Shown piece after piece: positions 50,654-63,290 of a DNA stretch of 64,000 bases. How positions within the stretch are numbered: position 1 is the first letter of the stretch; each line of letters opens with the position of its first letter. A model generated the notes under the pieces. It was not told the origin of the DNA. It searched no databases and worked only from the letters and a program-made list of their open reading frames with translations. The stretch comes from Carallia brachiata (taxonomy: Eukaryota > Streptophyta > Magnoliopsida > Malpighiales > Rhizophoraceae). A program made the translations under genes and the position numbers. Location: the NCBI GenBank assembly GCA_021464245.1, contig JADCRB010000053.1, positions 2,857,057 to 2,921,056 of the forward strand. The letters are read 5' to 3'.

Positions 50654-52017
50654 TAGCCAACTCTTGTTTCATTTATATCTTGAAAAAAAAAAAAAAAAAG
50701 GCCATCTTTGTATCTGTGGTGGGGTGCTGGCCATTCCTTTTTCGATTTTTTATTTTTTTATTTATAACTAAGAGGTCTTTGTTCTCTTTATATTTAGAAC
50801 TTTAATCTCTTAATTGTTTCTATTTTAATTATTTTGAGTGATACAAAATAATTTTTTTTGTTATTTTATAAACGATAAATATTGATTGGTTGTGTTTATG
50901 GTCACTTATTAGACCTTATATACTTAATAATTACCTCATTAATAGGTGACCAAAATATATTTGACATTGTTTTCCTTGGTTTCACCTATTGCTTTCATAG
51001 TCACAGAAAATTTTATCTAGACGGTAATCAGCATCTATCCAAATATAGCAAACCATCTTCTTTGAAACGCCTTGTAATAGACACAATATTACGTAGAAGC
51101 GTACGCCACTTTGCTCAAATCAATTGACAATTGGCGAGTAGTGCTTACCAACCAATGCAAAAGAGGTGGAATTTCCCAGGTATCTTCATGCGTTCGAATT
51201 AGTCTTCAAATAGAAATCCTTTCCTATTAATAACCAATATTTCTGCTGTCGCCACGTGGCTCATTCTTGTATATTTTTCCATAGTCTCACTGGGATGACC
51301 TTTGAAAAAAACATTTTCACGTCGTTTACCCAGCATTATGTCAAATGTATATATCATATTTATAAAATTATCGTTGAGGATGAAAATTTATGTGGTGATT
51401 ATGTTACAATTAATCACGCCATTCTATTAACATCATGTAACATTATATGTCATAACTGCAAACATTACAGAAAATAAAATTCTAAAATGGTAAATGTAGT
51501 TTTTTTTTTTTAACTTTCTTAAATTTAGACCAATTGGTTGAAGAAAACAGTTGAGGAGGTTGAGGGTTTAAATGGTAAATGTAGTTGAAACTAAAAAGAC
51601 ACAAAATATTATACATGTAAATATGAATTTGCCCTCCAAAAAATTTTTTCTAGGCCCGTCGCATATCTTGTGCATTAGGATATATAGGTTGTAGGTTTTG
51701 TGCTCTGGCCTACAAGAAATGCCATAATATATAGAGTAATACTCTTAACACGGGTATATTAAACCATGTTGGTATAATTAAAAGTCCACTTACTCCCCTA
51801 CGGACTAAACCATGTAATGTAGGTTATTAACATCCAATTAGCGAGAAAACATGGAAAATATAGGCGGCACTCCCCAGATTCGTTAAAGAAAATTACATTG
51901 AACGTGTTACATAATAAGTTAAACCACAAACCCGTTACATGTTTAATACTTTAAAACAATGTACCATCTGTAAGTACTTTTTTTTTCACCTTTGTTGGAG
52001 GGGAAAGCCCATTCTAA
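50654..52017. other. AT-rich spacer downstream of the UGT
   Basis: No gene recognised; poly-A, poly-T and short frames only. Confidence 0.5.
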
Positions 52018-52710
52018 CTACTGGCACAACATGGAAAAGAAACTCCTATAACATCCTCTAGTAATATCTGTTCCAAGTAATGAAGGAGGAATCCGAACAT
52101 GTGTCAAGCCAAGTCCTCGGATAAAAGCATAGGATGCAATCCAGTCAGCACTACTACCCAGAGAAAAATGGACTAAATGGACTGTCCATTGTTTCTGCAG
52201 CAAAAATCTGCAGCTATTTAGGCATGTGGTGTGTAACTGAAACTCCTTTGAGCACAGCACAGCTATTTGAGTTAGGGACAAGAGTAACTCCTCCCATTAA
52301 TTGCGCTTACTAATTAACGAAGTAACAAACGTTCTATATTCTAAATTTCTCAGTTTGACTTTGATGACATTTTCTGACCGAAATCAAATTTGTTGCATGG
52401 GTCATTGGATTCTTGCCACGTGTACAAGTGCCTCATCTTCCAGCTTATGTCTTAGTGGGTAGCAGACATGCCATAAGTTTTGCCATACATTTCAGAGTAA
52501 GCAAGGAGCAATAATCATATATGATCTCGTAGGCTTGCCTGGTGGTTCTAAAACCAGCAAACACTTACCAGTTTTCCAAAGATAATGCGTAGAGAAAGAG
52601 AGGAACATCTCGAAATTTGTGGGCCTATTTGCTTCCAATTGTTGATCGGTTGCTAGATACGGATATAAATGATGAGCATCGAGCAAACATTGAATTTCAT
52701 TACATAACAA
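52018..52710 (-). mobile_element. Second LINE remnant (zf-RVT tail to RNase H C-terminus)
   Basis: At 52018-52281 the minus strand reads LLQKQWTVHLVHFSLGSSAD followed by WIASYAFIRGLGL, the last helix and C-terminus of a LINE-type RNase H. Upstream, 52492-52710 contains FLSFSTHYLWKTGK, resembling the 'lW+tRNk' stretch that precedes RNase H in these elements. The stretch between them is broken. It is a decayed fragment with the same orientation as the remnant at 40893-41837 but clearly different sequence. Confidence 0.55.
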
Positions 52711-54467
52711 TATAGGAAGGGACGTACATTAAATATGCAATTCATTTAATAACATTTATTAATTTATTAATTTTTTTTATTTTTTTTATTTTTAAATTGA
52801 TATATTTTTTATAATTTCATTATTTTTATTATTATACACTTATTGTAAACCCTTTTTTTATATTGTCAAAAAGCTTCATTCATTAACGTTCACCGTGTCC
52901 TTGTACATTTCTGTACCATTTCTTACACATGCCTGGCTCCTAGAAAGTGATTGAGAGCATGTTATTCCCACCAACAAAAATCAATATTTATGATATGGAA
53001 CTACCGTGACCAAACACAAACAAAGCTTCCTAACGTTGTTCTATAAGTAATGATCTGAATTTGAGACCATCTATTTTTTAAGTTTAAGCTATCTAACTCT
53101 TTTTAGCATTGTTTGAAATATCACAACAGATCGACAATCAGATTAGAAACCAATAAATCGACCATTAGTTCAATCAAGTTTGGTTAAAAAAATGGATAAT
53201 ATATCGAATCATAAGAAATCGTTTAACAAAGACTGATATAAATAGTTCAACTATCCGATCGGACTACTACAACAGGAAATTTTTCCTTTTTTTAAAAAAA
53301 AAAAATGGATTATTTTATTTAAACTACTTGTATATACAAACTTAAATTTTTTAATAAATCTTTTATTTTAATATAACATAAAAATATTAACTATTTTTGT
53401 AGAAACAATTGACCTGATGATCCGACCACTAATATGACCCAATGAACAGAATTCTCTTCCGGTTGAGAGTCCCGTTTGATTTTAAAAATCATGCTTTCGA
53501 AGTCGTAAGAAGAAATTTCATTAATTAAACTAACAAATATATGTGAGAGTGCACACACGAAAGGAAGAAAACAACCCGAATGGACGATCAAGTTCACGAG
53601 GAAGCAGCAAAGAAAGAGAAATGGAAAGTGATTTTTCTTTTCTTCATTGAAATTAAGACCTGAGTCACCGGGGAGGAGGGAACAACAGATCACAGACAGG
53701 CAGTAGGATCTATAGAATTTGCACTATTTTTGTCAAAAAAAACTTATGATATATATAAAAAATCATGTACAATATTCAGACAATATTTTTAAAAATGGTA
53801 TGAATATTTTAAGTAAACTGTATGTACATTCTTTATTATATTCTAATTGTATGCGAGTGATAGTTTTTACGAACAAACAAACAAAATTAACAAAAATAAT
53901 AGAACTCATCCCGTGCTATGATCCGTGTGTCTCATCTTTTTCCCAAAAAAATAGAACCCATTCCGTGATCCCTCTCTCTCATCTTTTTCCCCGTTTTCTT
54001 TCCTCAAAATCTGTCCCATCAGACCGGTGAAAATATGGAAAAAGTTATATTTAGGAAGAAAAAGTTATCATAGAAGGGTTTGGATGCAGTTGAGTAAATT
54101 GAATATATAATTAGTTAAATTTAATATATAATAGAATAATAATAATTTTTTTAATTATATTTATAATTAAGATAATTACAAACTGAATTTAATTAATTAA
54201 ATTTAAACAAAATTTTTAATTTATTTTTTCTAAAAATGTAAAAGGGCCCAGAAAATATTTGTAAACCCATGCCAATCAGTACCACCCCATCAATCACACG
54301 GCTTGCAACTTTCAAATATTCATATATATAATAGGGTCGGTCCCACACGCAATTAACAGCCAGCAGTCCAACGCACATGCGCAAAAACAACGGATCCAAT
54401 TACGTCGACACATAAAGTTGACACGGAATCGACAGATTTGTTTATTTATACAATTAGTTTATATATT
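52711..54467. other. Spacer upstream of the copia element
   Basis: AT-rich, no gene seen. A degenerate 'gatcgacaatcagattag...ccgatcgga' patch (53120-53440) resembles the accggtt-type repeat at 22078-22712 in style but not closely enough to pair. Confidence 0.45.
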
Positions 54468-56740
54468 TGTGATAATATATTTAATTATTGTAATAAAATT
54501 TAAAAATATTATTTATTTATTTTTATTATATAAATTAAGTATTTTATTATATAAATAAATAAATAAATTACACAAATATATAGATCCTCGATTTCCATAT
54601 TTATATTTCCCTGTCTACGTACAATTTTTCAAAAACATAAGAGCAACTACGCATCAAAACCTCCGTCTCCACCCTCTTTTCCATGCTCTCACTAATCTAA
54701 CGCGTCTTTTGCCTTACAAGCCACCGCAACTCTTTCTTTTTCGTTATAAGGAAGCTTTCTAAAAGTAAGAATATAATCATTATAATTTGAATGTAAAATT
54801 TAAAAAATTTAATAATATATTTTAATTAATTATATTGAAATGAGAGATACATAATAATTTTTTCACATCCGATTTTAGTGCAAAAGACAACACACTTCGT
54901 ATGCTTTGGCTACCATGTGATTGGAAGACTGGTTAACATGATCATCATATCTAATAATCAGTGAAGAAGCAAAAAATTTCTAGCAGCGAAGCCAAACAAT
55001 TAATTTGGGAGGAAAAATTAAAGTGGAAAAAAAATTAAAAATTTTAGCGCGTACAAATATATAAAATAACAATAAAGTATAACCAAATTATATTTTTAAT
55101 AGGGCATTTGCCCCTCTGCTCTCCATGTGATAACTTTCCTTTTTTTTAAAAAAAAAAAAATTTCCAGTGTAACTTCTTATACTTCCTTCGCTGGCGAAAA
55201 ATTAAAGGCATAATTCCTTTTTCATTTTTAATTTAGAAAATAGGAAAGTCAAGGTAATGTCTAGTAGTCTTATTAATAAATATTGTATCTTTATCTTATT
55301 TAGTTAGAATTATAGGCATTAAAAAGTGACTCAATCCAATAATTTAATCGAATTAATTTAAAATAATTAGGTTGAGAATCTAAAAGTGATCTGAACCTAA
55401 AAATGACTCGAAGAAATTATGTTGGATCGAATTAAATTCAGATCACTCATTAGGTTAAGAAAAAGATAAAAAAGTAAAAGACTTTTTAATTTTATACATT
55501 TTTGACTTATCTCTCTTAATTATTAATTGGTATCATTTTTGTAATATATATATAAGACAAAAAAATTAAATTTAAACATTTAATTTATTATACGAATGAA
55601 TTTTGAATTTAATTAAAATATTTTCTTTTAGTGAAAAATGACCTGAAAAAATAACAGTTCGGTTCAAATTCGATCCCAATTTGATTCGAATTTAATCTGA
55701 ATCTGAAATGATTTAACTTGAATCTGAATCGAGTGTAATATAATTTAAAAGTAACACAACCGAAAATGACCAGAACAAAAAATAACCCAACTTGAATCCG
55801 ACCAACTTGACTTTTTGACACCTCTAGTTAAAGCAAAAAATCATGATAATTGCATTACATCTCATACCAAGACTAACGCAAATTTAGTTTTATTAAACAT
55901 TCTAACAGTATTCAAATTTAGGATATTTAATCTTATAATTGTTGGGGAAATGATATGATCACAATAATTACTGATATCAACACAGCAACCAAACAGGCCC
56001 TGGTCCCGGATCTGTCCTCTTTCCCTACGGATTAATAAATAGACAGGATACTAATTTCATCAGTATCAACAATCACCAACCAAGCAGCAATAATCAGTAG
56101 AAAAATAATAATATCGGGACACCAGAATTTTTACGTGGAAAACTCCCCGATATGGAGAGAAAAACCACGGGACGCTAGTCCAGCAAAACTTCCACTGTAA
56201 TGGGATCACAGTACAGTCTTTCCAGTACACAACCAGAGTTCACCTATACGTACTAGAAATTCATCAAGAAACACATTCTTGGTTCACCAATTCTCTACAA
56301 TATCATCACACAGACGATATGCTACCAGAAAACGAGAACAATCTCACCAAATGGTGGAACTACAGTAGAACCCGGAGGGACTAATGGAAGATCTGAACCG
56401 TTGGATGTGTAGAGCACGTTCCCAGGATGAACATACTGAAAAATGGGCTCGATCGGAGCAAAATCCACCGTTGGATCTTCTGGAATGGCTCCTTTTTCTT
56501 CTTCCTCTTCTTCTTCCCCGAGCTCCCACCTCTCTCTTCTGGTTTTTCTTTTTTTTGTTTTCTCTCTCTTCCTCTCACACACTCACACACGACCACCCTC
56601 TTCTCTTCTCTTATCTTTCTTTTTCTTCTTTCTTTTTATTCTCTCTTTCCCTCTTTTTTCTTCATTTCTCTCTCTCTTTGTCTCCCACTCACTCTCTTTC
56701 TTTCATTGTTTATTCTTTCTTATTTGGGGTTGACCCCACA
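54468..56740 (-). repeat. Left terminal repeat (3' LTR in element orientation)
   Basis: Matches 60793-63094 almost base for base. It differs by a 23-base deletion near 55380 (between 'aatct' repeats) and scattered substitutions. An inner 0.8-kb block (about 55939-56740) has its own TGTTGGGG...CCCCACA ends, and an older repeat (about 55310-55830, ends like 'taggtgtcaaaaagt') is nested in the other part. Predicted frames in the CT-rich stretch 56440-56740 are not genes. Confidence 0.85.
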
Positions 56741-56752
56741 ATTCTCCCCCTC
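56741..56752 (-). other. Polypurine tract of the copia element
   Basis: GAGGGGGAGAAT on the minus strand directly before the TGTGGGG start of the left repeat; expected primer site for plus-strand synthesis. Confidence 0.75.
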
Positions 56753-59700
56753 AAGCCCAAATAGGGAGTTGGGTCATACCTGCCGTCTTCCTGCAGTAAG
56801 CAAACTTCTCGGTAGACAAAGCTTTAGTCATCATATCTGAACCATTTTCGTCAGTATGGATCTTCTCAAGGTTGAATTGCTTCATCTCCAAGGCATCTCG
56901 AATCCAATGATATCTCACATCAACATGTTTGGATCTCGAGTGAAATGCAGGGTTCTTAGAAAGGTGAATGGCACTCTGACTGTCACAATAGAGAGTATAC
57001 TCCTCCTGCTCAAAACCAAGTTCCTGTAGGAACTTTTTCAACCATAGCAGCTCTTTGCTGGCTTCTGTTGCCGCTATGTACTCTGCTTCAGTAGTGGACA
57101 ATGCAACACACTTTTGCAATTTGGATTGCCATGACACAGCTCCCCCTGAAAAAGTCATCAAATATCCGGAAGTGGACTTCCTGGAATCAATGTCACCTGC
57201 CATATCTGCATCTGTATATCCATCCAATACAGGATCACTATCACCAAAACATAAACAGAATCTGGAGGTGCCTCTGAGATACCTGAGTATCCATTTAACA
57301 GCTGACCAATGCTCTTTCCCGGGGTTGGAAGAAACCGACTAACAACGCCAACTGCATGAGCAATATCCGGCCTCGTGCACACCATGGCATACATCAACTA
57401 CCCACGGCGGATGCATAAGGAATCTTTTATCTCTTCCTCTTCCTCAATACTCTTAGGACACTGTCTCACACTTAGTTTGAAGTGACCTGCGAGTGGAGTA
57501 CTAACCGGTTTTGCCTTGCTCATGTTGAACTTTTCAAGGACCTTTTCGATATATCTCTCCTGAGATAACCAAAGCTTCTCATTCTTCCTGTCCCGAATGA
57601 TTCTCATACCAAGAATCTGTTTTGCCGGTCCCAAATCTTTCATGGCAAAAGACTTGCTCAACTCTCCTTTCAAGCTAGCAATCTTCTTGGTGTCACGACC
57701 AAGAATCAACATATCATCCACATACAGCAGGAGAATAATAAAATCATCATCAGGAAATCTTTTCACAAACACACAATGGTCAGAAGTAGTCTTATAGCCA
57801 TGATCTTCCATGAAGGAATCAAACTTCTTGTACCATTGTCTGGGTGCCTGCTTGAGCCCATAGAGACTTTTCTCAACCTGCACACTAGCTGCTCTTTTCC
57901 CTTAGCTAGAAAACCCTCAGGTTGTTCCATGTAGATCTCCTCTTCTAAGTCACCATGGAGAAATGCAGTCTTCACATCGAGCTGTTCAATCTCCAAATTT
58001 AGCTTGGCTGCTAAACCGAGGACAACCCGGATTGAAGACATCTTGACCACTGGAGAGAAGATCTCTTCAAAATCAATGCCTTTCTTCTGCTCAAAGCCCT
58101 TCACAACCAATCTTGCCTTGTACCTTGGTTGCGAACTGCTTTCAACTGTCTTCAGCTTGAACACCCATTTGTTTTTGAGTGCTCTCTTGCCTTTAGGCAG
58201 CTTCACCAAGTCAAATGTGTGGTTCTCATGCAAGGAACTCATCTCTTCTTGCATGGCTTTCAACCACTCTCTTTTATGCTCACCAGAGATGGCTTCTTCA
58301 TAACTATCAGGCTCTCCCCCATCTGTAAGCAACAAAAATCAGTAGGAGAATACTTCACTGAAGGTACACGTGGCCTGGAAGATCTCCTCACTTCCTGCGG
58401 TGCCACTGCTGGTGCCTGTGGAATCTGTACTGGTTGCACATCTTCAACATCATGATCACCAGTGTAGATGCATCGGGTGTAGCATCATCTGCCTCTTGAG
58501 CATCTACCTCAGTGCATCATGGGTGGTGGAAGGTTGTTTCCCCTTGGCATTAATAATGTCTCTGATCTCTGACTGTGCATTCTGAGCCTTTTCAGGATCC
58601 CCAGAGAACTCATCTTCAATGAATACCACATCTCTGCTTCTGACAACTTTCTTGTCCACTGGATCCCATAGCCTGTAGCCAAATTCTCATGCCCATAACC
58701 CAGGAAGATACACTGCTTTGACTTCCCATCAAGCTTAGACCTCTCATCTTTCGGAATGTGAACAAATGCCTTGCAGCCAAACACTCTCAAATGATCATAT
58801 GAAACATCTTTCCCCTGCCACACCTTCTCGGGTACCTCCCATCAAGAGGAACTGAAGGAGAAAGGTTGATTAAGTCGACTGCAGTTCTCATTGCCTCAGC
58901 CCAAAAGGATTTAGGAAGTTTAGCATGAGAGAGCATGCATCTGATCCTCTCAACTATAGTCCGGTTCATCCTTTCTGCTACCCCACTTCTGCTGTGGAGT
59001 CTTGGGAACCGTCTTCTCAAGCTTGATGCCATGTTCTCTGCAATACTGCTCAAATGGACCCCGGTACTCACCACCATTATCTGCTCTGACAGTTTCAACT
59101 TCTGCCCTGTTTCTCTCTCAACACTAGCATGGAAGTGTCGGAATACATCAAGTACCTGATCCTTGGACTTTAGCGGAAAAGTCCACACCTTCCTGGAATA
59201 TCATCAATAAAAGTAACAAAATACAATGCACCACCAAGAGATCTATCACCCATGGAGCAAACATCAGTATGAACCAAATCAAGAACATGTGATCTCCTAT
59301 GTGAAACAGATCGCTGAAATGCAACTCTATGTTGTTTGCCTGCTAAGCAATGAGCACAAGTTTTAAGGGTTGTACCAGACAAAGGAATGACTTTCCTTTT
59401 GGTGAGAATGTCTAGTCCCTTCTCGCTCAAGTGACCAAGCCGCTGATGCCATAACTCAACTGAGGAGTCACCAATTGCATTCAACTCCCCTTGCACAATT
59501 TGGCCTCTGTCCTGTACAGAGAGTCTTTCTTCCCTTTTGCAATCAGGAGATTACCTCGGCTCAACTTCCACTTGCCACTGCGGAATTCACTGACATAGCC
59601 CTCATCATCAAGAACACCGGTGGATATCAAATTGAGTCGTACATCTGGAATATGCCTCACATCAGTAAGGATCAACTTGCAGCCAGTGTTGGTTTCCAAG

Positions 59701-60732
59701 CATACACTACCAATGCCAAATTGGACACTCTGCCCCATTTCCCATCTTAACATGGCCATAACTGCCACCATGATAAGATGTGAAGAACTCTCTCTGAGAC
59801 GTGCAATGGTATGTAGCCGCTGAATCAATCACCCAAGTGCAATCCTGGGATGTGAAATTAATGCAACACTCATCACTGACCACAATAGAAACATCCCCAT
59901 CAGATGTAGCTGCAACTGTATTTGCATCTTCTTTCTTCTCTTCACCTCGGTCTCTTGACTGATTTCTTTTGAATTTTCTGCACTCCTTTATGCCATGTCC
60001 GAGCTTTCCACAATAATAGCATCTCATTGACTTCCGAGACTTAGACTTGCCTCTTGACTTGTCACGGTTATCAGGATTGTTGGAGTTTCTTGTTCTACTC
60101 CTTCCTTGTCTCTGATTATCCCGTCTCTCTACAACAAGTGCCTCGGAATGAGAAGTGAATCCCTGCTCTTTCCTTCTGGTCTCTTCATTGAACAAACTCT
60201 CTTTCACTGGAAGCATCAAGAGCTTGCCATTAGGAGCTGAATTGTTAAGTGCTACCACCAATGTCTCCCAGGTATCAGGTAATGTACCTAGAAGAATGCA
60301 GGCTTGCAATTCATCATCTAGTGAGATCCCCATTTTTGTCAACTGATTCACCAGATCTTGGAAGTTGTTCAAGTGCTCAGCCATACTGTTACCATCTCGG
60401 TACCTCATATTCACAAGTCTTTTGACAAGAAAGACTTTATTCTGAGCTGTCTTCCGTTCATACAAACTGGCCAATTTATCCCACAAGACCTTCGCATTAG
60501 TCTCCTGAGACACATGGTGAAACACACTGTTATCAATCCATTACCGAATCATACCGACAGTTTTTCTGTTCAGTCTCTCCCATTCTTTCGCATCCTTGTC
60601 TGTTGGTTTGGCTTTATCTCCTTCTATAGGGTCATACAAATCCCTACAAAAGAGAATATCCTCCATCATCGGCTTCCATATCGAATAATTGGAGGATGTC
60701 AATTTAAACATGCTGGTACTACTTTCTTCCAT
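56751..60732 (-). pseudogene. Copia gag-pol polyprotein, frame-broken
   Basis: Starts MEESSTSMFKL at 60732 and ends TQLPIWA at 56751. Order: gag; zinc knuckle CYYCGKLGHGIKEC (about 60010); protease with WVIDSAATYH (about 59820); GAG-pre-integrase LWHQRLGHLS and CAHCLAGKQHR (59450-59340); integrase core with FVTFIDD and SGVAERMNRTIVER (59210-58950); reverse transcriptase with TAFLHGDLEEEIYMEQPEGF (about 57950) and the active site LLYVDDMLIL (about 57720); RNase H with DSRKSTSGYL, TTEAEYIAA and LYCDSQSAIHLS (57180-56960). A normal copia polyprotein is one frame; here there are about seven frame changes, mostly single-base losses, and in-frame stops at 60541 (TAA for a probable CAA Gln) and 57398. 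Not functional as written, although the flanking repeats look young. Confidence 0.88.
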
Positions 60733-60760
60733 TTAATTAATCTGAAACACAAAACCCAAA

Positions 60761-60772
60761 GCTCTGATACCA
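60761..60772 (-). other. Primer-binding site of the copia element
   Basis: TGGTATCAGAGC on the minus strand, the standard initiator-methionine tRNA complement of Ty1/copia elements. A further CCTTTCCGCA followed by ATAG lies between it and the repeat edge. Confidence 0.85.
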
Positions 60773-60792
60773 CTATTGCGGAAAGGTATATT

Positions 60793-63094
60793 TGTGATAA
60801 TATATTTAATTATTGTAATAAAATTTAAAAATATTATTTATTTATTTTTATTATATAAATTAAATATTTTATTATATAAATAAATAAATTAATTACACAA
60901 ATATATAGATCCTCGATTTCCATATTTATATTTCCCTGTCCACGTACAATTTTTCAAAATCATAAGAGCAACTACGCATGAAACCTCCGTCCCCACCCTC
61001 TTTTCCATGCTCTCACTAACCTAACGCGTCTTTTGCCTTACAAGCCACCGCAACTCTTTCTTTTTCGTTATAAGGAAGCTTTCTAAAAGTAAGAATAGAA
61101 TCATTATAATTTGAATGTAAAATTTAAAAAATTTAATAATATATTTTAATTAATTATATTGAAATGCGAGATACATAATAATTTTTTCACATCCGATTTT
61201 AGTGCAAAAGACAACACACTTCGTATGCTTTGGCTACCATGTGATTGGCAGACTGGTTAACATGATCATCATATCTAATAATCAGTGAAGAAGCCAAAAA
61301 TTTCTAGCAGCGAAGCCAAACAAAAAATTTGGGAGGAAAAATTAAAGTGGAAAAAAAAATTAAAAATTTTAGCGCGTACAAATATATAAAATAACAATAA
61401 AGTATAACCAAATTATATTTTTAATAGGGCATTTGCCCCTCTGCTCTCCATGTGATAACTTTCCTTTTTTTTTTAAAAAAAAATAATTTCCAGTGTAACT
61501 TCTTATAATTCCTTCGCAGGCGCAAAATTAAAGGCATAATTCCTTTTTCATTTTTAATTTAGAAAATAAGAAAGTCAAGGTAATGTCTAGTAGTCTTATT
61601 AATAAATATTGTATCTTTATCTTATTTAGTTAGAATTATAGGCATTAAAAAGTGACTCAATCCAATAATTTAATCGAATTAGTTTAAAATAATTAGGTTA
61701 AGAATCTGACTTTTCAATTCGAATCTAAAAGTGATCTGAACCTGAAAATGACTCGAAGAAATTATGTTGGATCGAATTAAATTCAGATCACTCATTAGGT
61801 TAAGAAAAAGATAAAAAAGTAAAAGACTTTTTAATTTTATACCTTTTTGACTTATCTCTCTTAATTATTAATTGGTATCATTTTTGTAATATATATATAA
61901 GACAAAAAAATTAAATTTAAACATTTAATTTATTATACGAATGAATTTTGAATTTAATTAAAATATTTTCTTTTAGTGAAAAAATGACCTGAAAAAATAA
62001 CAGTTCGGTTCAAATTCGATCCCAATTTGATTCGAATTTAATCTGAATCTGAAATGATTTAACTTGAATCTGAATCGAGTGTAATATAATTTAAAAGTAA
62101 CACAACCGAAAATGACCAGAACAAAAAATAACCCAACTTGAATCCGACCAACTTGACTTTTTGACACCTCTAGTTAAAGCAAAAAATCATGATAATTGCA
62201 TTACATCTCATACCAAGACTAACGTAAATTTAGTTTTATTAAACATTCTAACAGTATTCAAATTCAGGATATTTAATCTTATAATTGTTGGGGAAATGAT
62301 ATGATCACAATAATTACTGATATCAACACAGCAACCAAACAAGCCCTGGTCCCGGATCTGTCCTCTTTCCCTACGGATTAATAAATAGACAGGATACTAA
62401 TTTCACCAGTACCAACAATCACCAACCAAGCAGCAATAATCAGCAGAAAAATAATAATATCGAGACACCAGAATTTTTACATGGAAAACTCCCCGATATG
62501 GAGAGAAAAACCACGGGACGCTAGTCCTGCAAAACTTCTACTATGTAATGGGATCACAGTACAGTCTTTCTAGTATACAACCAGAGTTCACCTATACGTA
62601 CTAGAAATTCATCAAGAAATACATTCTTGGTTCACCAATTCTCTACAATATCATCACACAGACGATATGCTACCAGAAAACGAGAACAATCTCACCAAAT
62701 GGTGGAACTACAGCAGAACCCGGAGGGACTAATGGAAGATCTGAACCGTTGGATGTGTAGAGCACGTTCCCAGGATGAACATACTGAAAAATGGGTTCGA
62801 TCGGAACAAAATCCACCGTTGGATCTTCTGGAATGACTCCTTTTCTTCTTCCTCTTCTTCTTCCCCGAGCTCCCACCTCTCTCTTCTGGTTTTTCCTTTT
62901 TTTTTGTTTTCTCTCTCTTCCTCTCTCACACTCACAATACACGACACACCCTCTTCTCTTTCTTCTTATCTTTCTTTTTCTTCTTATTTTATTCTCTCTT
63001 TCCTCTCTTTTTCTTCGTATTCTCTCTCCTTTGTCTCCCACTCACTCTCTTTCTTTCATTATTTATTCTTTTTTATTTGGAATTTGACCCCACA
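60793..63094 (-). repeat. Right terminal repeat (5' LTR in element orientation)
   Basis: Partner of 54468-56740. Sequence similarity to the left copy stops at about 60787-60793, yet the primer-binding site is some 16-20 bases further in. If the true LTR end is the CCTTTCCGCA at 60777-60786, the left copy has lost that tip. Element transcription would start in this repeat and run leftwards, away from the PADRE gene. Confidence 0.85.
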
Positions 63095-63152
63095 ATAATG
63101 TAGATACTTATGACTAGACCAAACAAGCTTATCATAGACTCGTTATAGTCTC

Positions 63153-63162
63153 TATATATAAA
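63153..63162 (+). promoter_or_regulatory. Probable TATA box of the PADRE gene
   Basis: TATATATAAA, about 130 bp before the ATG and 59 bp from the copia repeat edge, so little native promoter remains between the two. Confidence 0.6.
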
Positions 63163-63290
63163 CGCATCAAATTCCTCTCCAAAGCATAAGAAAATTTCTG
63201 CTTCACTTTCCTTCTTAACAAACATATAATTCTCCAATTCCCCTCCAAAAAGAAGAAAGAAAAAAAGAAAAAAAATTTCTACTTCACGTT

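Larger units (their letters stand above)
54468..63094 (-). mobile_element. Ty1/copia LTR retrotransposon, about 8.6 kb
   Basis: Two near-identical 2.3-kb direct repeats (54468-56740 and 60793-63094) enclose a gag-pol region read on the minus strand. Landmarks: primer-binding site TGGTATCAGAGC (initiator Met tRNA type) at 60772-60761, gag with zinc knuckle, protease, integrase, reverse transcriptase and RNase H in copia order, and a polypurine tract GAGGGGGAGAAT at 56752-56741. Outer ends on + are TGTG...CACA. The flanking pentamers (ATATT left, ATAAT right) are similar but not identical, so a target duplication is not proven. High repeat similarity points to recent insertion. It lies 59 bp from the PADRE TATA box. 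Confidence 0.9.

Noticed and set aside
55609..55821. Short minus-strand frame duplicated at 61973-62167
   Set aside because: Made of degenerate 'gaatttgaa/cgaat' repeats within the terminal repeats; not a protein family.
56384..56840. Frames of 96-137 codons in the CT-rich region, with near-copies at 62670-63098
   Set aside because: Ser/Phe/Leu-rich translation of a pyrimidine tract inside the terminal repeats; present in both repeats because they are duplicates.
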